Assembly (NCBI GenBank): GCA_030614005.1
Contig: JAUWKS010000002.1
Span: 1 to 64,000, forward strand
Direction of reading: 5' to 3'
Length of the DNA stretch: 64,000 bases
DNA from: Candidatus Heimdallarchaeota archaeon
Lineage (GTDB): Archaea > Asgardarchaeota > Heimdallarchaeia > JABLTI01
A model generated the notes under the pieces. The model did not search any database. It was given only the letters and a program-made list of their open reading frames with translations, and was not told the DNA's origin. The translations under genes and the position numbers were made by a program. Position 1 is the stretch's first letter. Every line of letters starts with the position of its first letter. Positions 9,637 to 18,600 of the stretch are shown one piece after another.

Positions 9637-10269
9637 TCATATTTTCTTTACAAGCTCTCTTATCCAATCCACAAAAGGATTTCGAAATGCATCGATAGTT
9701 GGATAAATGTTTTTCAATTGTGATTTTTCCTTTTTCTCGATTGAATAGGCAATTATCCTTTTTTCTGCAGACAATTCAATATAGGTTGTTTTCATTGCTC
9801 GATTTTCAGAAAATGTTTTTGTTAAAACTAGTACTTCTTGTTGTAAAACATGTTCTTCGTTAGAATTTTTAAGATCAGTTTTATTCCCACATATAAGTAG
9901 AGGGATATTTCCAACATGTCCCCAGATTATATCACGCCATTTTGTTAGTGATTTGAAAGAATTCTTATCTGTTATATCGAAAACAATAATTGCTCCCTTT
10001 GCATTATTATAATACAGAGAATGAAGGAAAGGAAAGTATCGTTGGGATCTTAAATCATAAATTCGTCCAATAACAGTTTTTTTCTCATCACTTTTCTTAA
10101 TTTCAATAGGTATCTCGAGAGAGACTGAATACCCACGTCCAGTTTCTCCTGAACCTGCTAATGCATTGAGAAGAGTGGTTTTGCCAACATTTGAATCGCC
10201 CACCAAAACTATCTTAAGAAAATTTTCTTCTTTCCTAGGTTTAAATTCGGTTTCATTAACGGATTCCAT
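9637..10269 (-). CDS. Ras/Rab-like small GTPase with altered G3
   Basis: G1 GDSNVGKTT, G4 GNKTDL, G5-like LSAEK; G3 reads YDLRSQRYF. Confidence 0.8.
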   Translation of the reverse strand: MESVNETEFKPRKEENFLKIVLVGDSNVGKTTLLNALAGSGETGRGYSVSLEIPIEIKKSDEKKTVIGRIYDLRSQRYFPFLHSLYYNNAKGAIIVFDITDKNSFKSLTKWRDIIWGHVGNIPLLICGNKTDLKNSNEEHVLQQEVLVLTKTFSENRAMKTTYIELSAEKRIIAYSIEKKEKSQLKNIYPTIDAFRNPFVDWIRELVKKI

Positions 10270-10533
10270 GAAGAGCGTCCCCTATAATTCTAGCGAATCT
10301 CTCTGAGAGAGGTTTAACTCGCATACTTAATTTCTATTTTGAATATTACAATTAGTCAATGTACAATCAACTTTAAAAGTTAACTCCAGAAAATATCCGA
10401 TTTTCATATATATATTCCTGAATGTCATTGTCATCTCTATGCAAACCATTCCAATTCTTTTTAAGAAAAAATATTTCTCTACAGTTAATAATAAGAAAAA
10501 ACGTTAGATTAAATTAGGCATTGTTTCTGTAAT

Positions 10534-11223
10534 GTGCTTGAGGTATTGAAATTGAATAAAACAAAAAAAATCCCTGTATTAGTGAGAGTGGCAAAAATAA
10601 ATGAACAAATCGCTGATGAAAATAGAGCTCTGCTTAGAGCAAATAACCTCATTTGTATTAATATTATGGGATCTCCAGGTGGAGGAAAAACAACTCTTAT
10701 TGAAAATACCATTATAAAATTACAAGGAAAAAAGAAGATAGCTGTTATTGAAGGAGACCTAGCAACAACTATTGATGCTGAAAGAATTATGGCACTTGGA
10801 GTAGATGTTCTTCAAATTAATACTGGTGGAATGTGTCACTTAGATGCTCCATTAATCAGAAATGCTTTGAAAAAAATGGATCTCTCAGATATTGATATTT
10901 TATTTATAGAAAATGTTGGAAATTTAGTTTGTCCTTCCTCACATGATCTTGGAGAAGATTATCGAGTAATTATTGCCAGTGTTCCTGAAGGACCACATAA
11001 ACCAAAGAAATATCCAGTCATTTACAAAGATGCCGATGTTGTAGTAATTACTAAAGCAGACCTATTGGAATATTTTCCAGATTTCACAGAGAAAATTCTC
11101 TTCGACCACGCAAAAGAAATCCAACCGGAGATTCTTACTTTTACTGTTGCTCTAAAAAGAAATGAGTCAATGGATGAATGGATTAATTGGGTGGAATCTG
11201 TAAAACCAAAGATTAGTGAATAA
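10534..11223 (+). CDS. hypB: Hydrogenase nickel incorporation GTPase HypB
   Basis: IMGSPGGGKTTLIE, NTGGMCHLDA Ni-site motif, IENVGNLVCPSSHDLGE. Confidence 0.92.
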   Translation: MLEVLKLNKTKKIPVLVRVAKINEQIADENRALLRANNLICINIMGSPGGGKTTLIENTIIKLQGKKKIAVIEGDLATTIDAERIMALGVDVLQINTGGMCHLDAPLIRNALKKMDLSDIDILFIENVGNLVCPSSHDLGEDYRVIIASVPEGPHKPKKYPVIYKDADVVVITKADLLEYFPDFTEKILFDHAKEIQPEILTFTVALKRNESMDEWINWVESVKPKISE

Positions 11224-11258
11224 GCTAAAGTCTGTTTCTTAGGAAAATAAGAATAGTG

Positions 11259-11279
11259 AAAGAGAGTTTAGCTCTCTTT
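11259..11279. terminator. Putative hairpin terminator between convergent genes
   Basis: AAAGAGAG-TTTAG-CTCTCTTT perfect 8-bp stem. Confidence 0.5.
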
Positions 11280-11283
11280 GAGC

Positions 11284-11565
11284 TCATTCTTCAAAAGCCA
11301 TCCCTTTTACTATCTCTTCACGAAGTTCGTCTTTTATCATCTCGATTACTCGAGCAACAGATCCGTCAATTACATCCTCTTCCATTTTTGCAATGAATTC
11401 AGTGCTTGAAAGAATTTTATACATTCTTTCCATGGCTTTATCTAATGCGGGAATAACTGCTTCTGCAAAAGCAGACAAAAAGAGATTTGTTAACGCTGTT
11501 TTATTTATCCAAGGTCGATTAGCGTATAGATCTTTTAGCTCTTTTGCTGATAGGTCTTTGAACAT
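11284..11565 (-). CDS. Small hypothetical helical protein
   Basis: 93 aa, amphipathic helical composition, isolated on minus strand. Confidence 0.5.
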   Translation of the reverse strand: MFKDLSAKELKDLYANRPWINKTALTNLFLSAFAEAVIPALDKAMERMYKILSSTEFIAKMEEDVIDGSVARVIEMIKDELREEIVKGMAFEE

Positions 11566-11832
11566 TTTTTTTACACATCAACAATTTTTTTTAGATTTAT
11601 AGTAATTATTGTTTTTTGTAATGAAAATCCATTTTTAACAAAACTACACATATTCGAATATTCAATGAATATTAAAAGTTGTTCCACAGAAATCTATTTC
11701 GTAGTGAAATTATATGCTAAAATGGCAATACTTTTTACTAATGTGCAATAATAATTCAATAGGTTTTAAGTGTATTAAAATCTAGTAATAGTATAATACC
11801 AAGTTCAACCCTTAGGGGGAAATAAATACACA

Positions 11833-12906
11833 ATGTCTCTAAGACCCACGTATCGAGCAATTGGCATCGATTTAGGAACATCAACAATAAAACTCTCTTG
11901 TGCGGGTAATCTCAAGAAAATTCCTTCTATAGTTGGCACTCCATTACAAGGTTGGAGTGGATTTAGTGGAGATAAATCTTTAGAGAAGAATTTAGTGATT
12001 TCTGATGGAGAAAAGAGTCTTTATGTTGGCGAGCTTGCTAGATTGCAGAGCGAAATAAAACGAGCAATAGCTAGTGAAGGGAAAGTAAAGAGTATTGAAG
12101 ATGCCATCTTAGCAATCAAAGCGGTTCTTGCTTTAATTACTAAAAAAGATCATGATCAAATTATTATGGCAACTGGTGTACCTGTAGCTTCTTCGAAAAA
12201 AGAAATGACTAAACTTGCTAAAGGGTTAAAAGGAAATCTAGATCTTAGAATTGAAAATGAAGCCACCGGAGAAAAATTCCATCGAAAATTAACGATAAAA
12301 AATTGCATAGTTATGCCGGAACCCTTTGGTACATATTATCATACTCTTAAAACTGAAGGGGAATCTCGAGCAGTAGATGCTATTGTTATCGACGTTGGGC
12401 ATGGTTCAACAGATATCTTAACCTTGTATGAAGGAAGAATTATGCGTCAAGCTTCGGGCAGCTTAGAAGAAGCGACTGATACTCTCACACATAGAATTGC
12501 TCAGGAATTACAAAATCAAACAGGTAAAATTATACGTCCTTTTGATCTTATGACTGCTCTTTCTCAACAAAAAGATATTCTCACTATTCAAGGAGAAAAA
12601 TGGGATATTGCAAGTATGAAAGAGTATCACATAGAAATAATTGCCGATGTCATTTTAGATGAAGTAAATCGATTAATAGGTACCTTACCACCTGATGCAA
12701 TTATAGAAAAAGTCATCCTTTGCGGAGGAGGAATGCATATATTTGGCGGGCGATTAAGAGCAGGATTTGAACAAGCTGGTTTAGCTGATCATCCAGAAAT
12801 GCTTGCAATGCCTGAGGATCCCGTAATGTCTAATGCTAGGGGTTTTGAAATGTTCGCAAGAACTTTTGTGAATGGTTTAGGAGTTGATGGATACAATGAG
12901 CTCTGA
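11833..12906 (+). CDS. Actin-like ATPase (archaeal ParM/Ta0583-like, actin/Hsp70 superfamily)
   Basis: Phosphate 1 IGIDLGTSTIKL, phosphate 2 VIDVGHGSTDILTL, adenosine motif KVILCGGGMHIFGGRL. Confidence 0.85.
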   Translation: MSLRPTYRAIGIDLGTSTIKLSCAGNLKKIPSIVGTPLQGWSGFSGDKSLEKNLVISDGEKSLYVGELARLQSEIKRAIASEGKVKSIEDAILAIKAVLALITKKDHDQIIMATGVPVASSKKEMTKLAKGLKGNLDLRIENEATGEKFHRKLTIKNCIVMPEPFGTYYHTLKTEGESRAVDAIVIDVGHGSTDILTLYEGRIMRQASGSLEEATDTLTHRIAQELQNQTGKIIRPFDLMTALSQQKDILTIQGEKWDIASMKEYHIEIIADVILDEVNRLIGTLPPDAIIEKVILCGGGMHIFGGRLRAGFEQAGLADHPEMLAMPEDPVMSNARGFEMFARTFVNGLGVDGYNEL

Positions 12907-13579
12907 GAAACCAAAATCCAAAACTTCTAAAGAAAAAAAGGAGAGCTCCACAAAAAAGAGTTCTTCAAGTAAAAAATCGAAGAAAACGATTCCACAGAAG
13001 TGGAAAGAAGAATCGAAAGAAGTCAGTCGAGATTTGGATAAAGGTAAAAGAAGAACTTTAATCTCAACAATAAAACGCAGCATTTCTTTGAAAGGTGACA
13101 AACCGAAAACACCTAGTTCTGAAGCAATGAATATTGTAGTTACTCTCAGTCCAGCTAAACATATGGACATCATTGAATATATTAATGAAAATGTTGCCAC
13201 TAGAGGAAGAGCTGAATGGGTTCGTGATTCTATTAGACTGAAAATGAGAATCGAACGTGGAGTTTATGGCTTAAATTCTGGTGGTTCTGAAGATGCTAAA
13301 GATTCAGAATCATTACAAGCTGTTTTTGGTCAATTTGCTGATATGATGACCAAAGTGATGACAGATTTAAGGGATGGTCAGCAAACCGCAAGTCCAATCT
13401 CTAGCACTCCAACAGCAGCTACAACAAGACCAAGACCAGCTCCAAGCGTGGCTAGACCAACTCGCGGTGGTCCTCCTCAATTGAAGAAAGTAGAAATAGA
13501 TGAAAAAACCCAGAAAGAAATGATGCCTGATAGGCCATCCTTAGACGATGCAATTGGGGCAATCATTATAGTAGAATAA
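12884..13579 (+). CDS. Ribbon-helix-helix-like DNA-binding protein (ParR-like position) with Lys-rich N-term
   Basis: MNIVVTLSPAKHMDIIEYINENVATRGRAEWVRDSIRLKM fits RHH strand-helix-helix; overlaps actin ORF by 23 nt; C-term PSLDDAIGAIIIVE. Confidence 0.65.
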   Translation: MMDTMSSEKPKSKTSKEKKESSTKKSSSSKKSKKTIPQKWKEESKEVSRDLDKGKRRTLISTIKRSISLKGDKPKTPSSEAMNIVVTLSPAKHMDIIEYINENVATRGRAEWVRDSIRLKMRIERGVYGLNSGGSEDAKDSESLQAVFGQFADMMTKVMTDLRDGQQTASPISSTPTAATTRPRPAPSVARPTRGGPPQLKKVEIDEKTQKEMMPDRPSLDDAIGAIIIVE

Positions 13580-13601
13580 TATTGGAAGAAGTGATTGACA
13601 A

Positions 13602-14720
13602 ATGAAAGCCCTTTATAAAATTCCCTTTGACCCAAAAATGGTTTCCACGTATCTTGAGGAAGAGAAAGATTTCTTGATAGGTTTTCTTAAACTTATAGAG
13701 GCTATTGATGAAACAAGTGCAAATCAAAAGACATTAAAAATTATTTCTGAATTAAAAACAACTCTCCCTGAATATGTAGAACAAATTTTCCCTTCTAAAA
13801 ATTCATCAAACCAAATAAAAGCATTACAGACAATATCAAATATATTTGCAACTAACTTTGGAAAAACAAAATTTGAAGCGGTTGGTCTAAAAACCCGCTG
13901 GATTTCATTAGATAATGGATATCTTGGGAGAGTTGTAGAAGAGAATTATGAAATAGCTATTTTACTTTATCTTGTTTCTGCTGTATATCAATCAAGAGCC
14001 ATATCAAATGTTCAGACAAGTTTGCAGTACAGATATTATCATATATCATCATTAGCAGCATTACTAAGTGCTATTGAATTTATTGAAAAATTATCACCAG
14101 ATCAAGAAGATCACTATGCAAGACCTTTCTATCAAATGCTTTTATTAAGGAAACTAGAAATTGAAGCTGAAATAACAAAATCAGAAGCATTTCTCGCTCG
14201 CAAACAGGGTAATTTTGATAAAGCATCTAAACTTTTTGCTGGCGCAGCTTCATATAAATTTGCAATGATGAATTTCGACCTTCCCGAAGAATCTGACACT
14301 CGAGTGAAAATACTTGCTTCTACTGAATTGGGAATGTCTTGTTTCTATATTGCAGTTGGACTTTCTAATCAAAGTGAATCTGAAAAAGCTTACATGTATT
14401 TACTGAAAGCTAGAAGTTATTTTGAAAACGCTGCAAAGCTTTCTGAAAATAATACAGAATTATTAGAAGCTGCCAACAAACGATTGGATTTAGTTAATCC
14501 ATATATTGATAGAATTAAAGACACTATTGAAGAAAAAGAAATTGAAATTGATAAGATACCTGACCCACAGCCACTTATGATTTATCCCGTTCCAGAACCA
14601 ATCCTCACTCCAACCAGCAAATCTACTGAAATCTTACGAATATGTTCACAATGCAACGCAAAAATACCTTGGGCAGATAAATGCTCCGAGTGTGGAGAAG
14701 CAATAATTCCTATAGAATGA
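13602..14720 (+). CDS. TPR-like helical protein with C-terminal zinc ribbon
   Basis: Helical repeats (ARKQGNFDKASKLFAGAASYKFAM) and CSQCNAKIPWADKCSECG. Confidence 0.65.
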   Translation: MKALYKIPFDPKMVSTYLEEEKDFLIGFLKLIEAIDETSANQKTLKIISELKTTLPEYVEQIFPSKNSSNQIKALQTISNIFATNFGKTKFEAVGLKTRWISLDNGYLGRVVEENYEIAILLYLVSAVYQSRAISNVQTSLQYRYYHISSLAALLSAIEFIEKLSPDQEDHYARPFYQMLLLRKLEIEAEITKSEAFLARKQGNFDKASKLFAGAASYKFAMMNFDLPEESDTRVKILASTELGMSCFYIAVGLSNQSESEKAYMYLLKARSYFENAAKLSENNTELLEAANKRLDLVNPYIDRIKDTIEEKEIEIDKIPDPQPLMIYPVPEPILTPTSKSTEILRICSQCNAKIPWADKCSECGEAIIPIE

Positions 14721-14761
14721 TAATGAACTGAAAATGTTAAATAAAAAAACTACTCTGAGGT

Positions 14762-15499
14762 TTGTTTGTGTTAATACATAAATATCGAACAATGAGATCC
14801 TTAAAAATCTGTTATTGGGGGCCTACAATGTCTGGAAAGACATTTACAATAACCGCCGTTAAGGTTATGAAATCTTTAGAGGACCCTAAAGGAGTATTCG
14901 ATTTTGTTACTGTTGCAGATCAGCAAACCGGTAGAACGGTATTCTTTGACCAAGCTGTTTTTGGATTTGGCAGCAAACCAGAAACTGATGAATATCTTTT
15001 CAAAATTCATGTTTTTACTACCGCAGGACAAAGAAGGTTACGAGAAACTAGAAAAGTAGTTTTGCAAGGCATTCATGGCTTAGTAATAGTCATTGATGCC
15101 GATTTAGATAATTGGGAAGAAAACATTTGGTCACTTAGAGAGCTAAAAGAATTGAAGGGAGAGGATATTCTTAACAAGAAAATACCATTTACTATCTTCG
15201 TTAATAAACAAGATTTGCCTTGGGGTAAAAAAATTTCCCAGAGACACGTACAACAACTCTTTGATAGTGCAGGTGTAAGTGATTTATTCCCAAATTTAGA
15301 GGACCACATTTTTCATGGTTCTTGCCAACAAGCAAAAACTGATTTGCAACAGATTTTACAGAATACTCCTCGAGACATCCTCTTAGATAAGAATGGCCAT
15401 TTTAAACGAGAACATAGACCGAGTTCCTTTAATCCTTTAATGAAATCTTTGGAATCGATAGTAAAAAATGTAATTAAGAAGCAATTTAGTGCACAATAG
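14762..15499 (+). CDS. MglA-like small GTPase
   Basis: G1 GPTMSGKT, G3 TTAGQRRLRETRKVVLQGIHGLVIVIDAD (MglA-type T-x-x-G-Q), G4 NKQD; likely start 14792. Confidence 0.8.
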   Translation: MFVLIHKYRTMRSLKICYWGPTMSGKTFTITAVKVMKSLEDPKGVFDFVTVADQQTGRTVFFDQAVFGFGSKPETDEYLFKIHVFTTAGQRRLRETRKVVLQGIHGLVIVIDADLDNWEENIWSLRELKELKGEDILNKKIPFTIFVNKQDLPWGKKISQRHVQQLFDSAGVSDLFPNLEDHIFHGSCQQAKTDLQQILQNTPRDILLDKNGHFKREHRPSSFNPLMKSLESIVKNVIKKQFSAQ

Positions 15500-15643
15500 G
15501 ATATATTAAAAAACTACTTCAACGTTTTAAGACTTTAGAAGATGTAGTGGTTATTGCAATTATTATACATCAACTACTCCATTTTAGTTGATAAATAAAA
15601 AAAAGAAGTGAATATCACAAAATAATCTCGCGTAGCTGGGACT

Positions 15644-18600
15644 GTGCAAAACATGTTTAAGAGATTTTTCGGGTGGATAAAAAAGGTCTTCAGAAAAGTA
15701 AAAATTGAACCTGAAACACCAATTGAGGATATTTCTACAACAGAAGAAGATGAAGTTGTAGATGAAACCATCTATATGGAAGAATATAGTCCAGACATTT
15801 TTGCTGTTACAGAAGGAGACCAACCACTCTTCGATGAAGAAAAAGATCTAGAGAGACAAGTAATAGAACTGAAGAAGACCAAAGAAGTTACTCAAAGTGT
15901 AGATGATATACTAAATCAAATTAGTTCTGAGGAAGATATTTTCCAAGTACTTGGCGCAGATGATTTCTGGAATGCAACAGGTTATTGTACAACTGTTCAA
16001 GAAAAATTTAGCAAAGTGTTACAAGAAAATGATGTAGAACAACAGCTAAAATATTTTTGGCGAACAAATAAAATGTATATGCGATCTGTGGAAGCATATC
16101 GTGATGCTCTCGCTCAAAATGACATGCTTCGTGGAAGAGTGATGTTACTAAATATTCGAATGTTATATGATGTTTTAATCGAAATGCGTCGGTTGAATTC
16201 AAAGGTCATCCCTAAACCTCAAACAATTGATATGGAAATGCGTAAAGAATACGTAAAAGACGTTCTTGTTGAAATACTTGAGAAAAGCAACATCCCTCTG
16301 AGCATCAAAGAGATCCTAGAAGAGGTTCAGAAGGGTGAGGAAAAATTTGTTTTAGAATTACTTAGAGCAGAATCCATTCAATTTTATCTTGAAACTCTTG
16401 TTGAAGAAGAATTCATCAAAAGAATAGAAAGAGTGATTGATTTAGCTCCTCCCCCACTTCCCTATATCCCTGCAGAAATAACCGCAGCAATACCAGATAC
16501 AATATTCGAGTATACTTTTGCTCCAGATGTGAAGATGTACCGTCGAGAAGATATTGGTCGGGAAGAACTTTCGGCTTTATTCCCTCCTGAAATCTATAAG
16601 GGATTACAAGAAAACGGGTTTTATCGAATAGAAGATGTCTATGGTAAACTCGATGAACTTCAAAAAATCTTACTTGAGAAATTGCATTTTGAACCTGATA
16701 TGACCACTATTTCTATCGGTATTCTTCGAGAAAGAATTGGAAGAGAAGAAGCAAGACCAAAGAAAGTAGATCTTGATGAACAAAAGTCTCTCATCTCTAA
16801 ACGCCTAAAAGATAAGGAATTACAAAAGAAAAGTGAGAAAACTACTCCAGAGGATGTTGAAATAAAGGAAAAAGTAGCAACTGCTACAAAGGTGAAAAAG
16901 CCAAAATCAAACATTCTTAAAATTCCACATCAAGATATAATTAATTCTCCAATTCCTCGACCATACCAATTGGAAGCATATTATATGTTTAAAGGAGAAA
17001 AATATAATGGTAATATTATTGACTCTCCAACAGGTTCAGGAAAAACGCTAATGGGTATGATGTGTATCCAAGATTGGATACGCAAATTGCGTTTCAACGA
17101 ATCAATCCTAGTGTTGGTTCCAACACAAAATTATCAATCACAATGGGTAGATTCAATTTGCTTTAATGAAATAGGTTTACAGATTTCGCCCAGTTTTGTA
17201 TTTTCAGGAACGATTACCCAACTAGAAAACTTCATTCAAAAGACAAGAGAAATTCCACCAATAATAATTCTTACTTATACCTCTCTCGCTCAAGTATTAG
17301 GGGCAAAAACTAAGAAAGAAAAAGAACTTAGGCAATTGATTAATTGGTTAGGCATTAGGCATGTTATTTTCGATGAAGCACACAAAATTGTTGAACAAGA
17401 AGGAAGTGCAACTAATGAAGTTGCCAAACGATTAGTTAAGATCTTCAAAGGAGCTCATATTGAGAACCTTATTGGTTTTTCTGGAACAGCAAAAGCTTAT
17501 GAAAAAGATTTCAAGAAATTAAAATTAAAACTCATCTATATTGTTCCAGAAAAAGAATTAATAATTCACGGGTTTGTTGCACCCATTGCTGAATTAGGAG
17601 TTACTTTTGCATATTCAGGTCGAGAAAAAGCTATCAGAGAATTACATAATGAACTAAAAATGAATATGAAACAATTATGGAATTATTTTGGGGACAATAA
17701 CCTTCGAAGAGAATTCCAAAAGATCCCCATGAATGATCGTTTATTCATATGTAAAGAATTACTTGGTATGTATCAAAGTTATAGAAGAGATATGGTTAAT
17801 GAAAAATTAAAATCTAAATTCCTTGACTGGGCACCAAATAGAGAAAAAGGACCTCTATCGCTCATTGATACAAATCTTGTGCAAGCAGTACAAATTTACA
17901 ATGGTTGGTCGGATATTTCACTTGCTTATAATTCACAACACACCAATGCTGCTCGAGAAATCGTTGAAGAGACAGAACAATTAGTAATGCGACTTGAAAA
18001 ATTGATACGTATTCCCAGCCTTCAAAAGATGATTAAAAGCGAAAAATATGGTAAACGAATGCCTAAACGAAAAACATTCTATGATATTCGCAAAGAAAGT
18101 AAAGATAGAAGGGAAACGTCAAAGAAAGTCAGAAATATTATGTGCTCATCTATGGTTGGTATTTACAAAGCACTAGATACTTGGGCAAGAACAAAAATAG
18201 GCGAAGGTCGTGTAGGGACATTCCAATCCATTATTAATGCAGAAGAAGAAATCAGAGATGTGAAAGGAGTTGTTATATTCGACACAGGACGAACTATCAA
18301 AGTTGAGGATGATACTGGTATAGGTTCTCCCGGATTTTCTGGCGTTGGTGGCAGTTTTGCTCAAAGTTTGAGCACAAATATTTTGAGGTATAATCCAATT
18401 GCTGTGCAATCTTCAGAAATGTACATTAGCTTTAATCCTGATCTTGAAAAACCATTGCATGTAATGATGGCTGAGTACGTTCGAAATGAAGTTATAGTTG
18501 GTAAATTAACTGAACGGATTTTCATGGAATTAATCTTTGAACTACCATTCCAAGAACAATTAAGCAATTTCATGTATTTAACATTCAAAGAATTAATGTC

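Noticed and set aside
12877-13200. 107-aa minus-strand ORF antisense to the RHH gene
   Set aside because: Leu/Phe-rich shadow ORF opposite a lysine-rich coding sequence; no domain pattern
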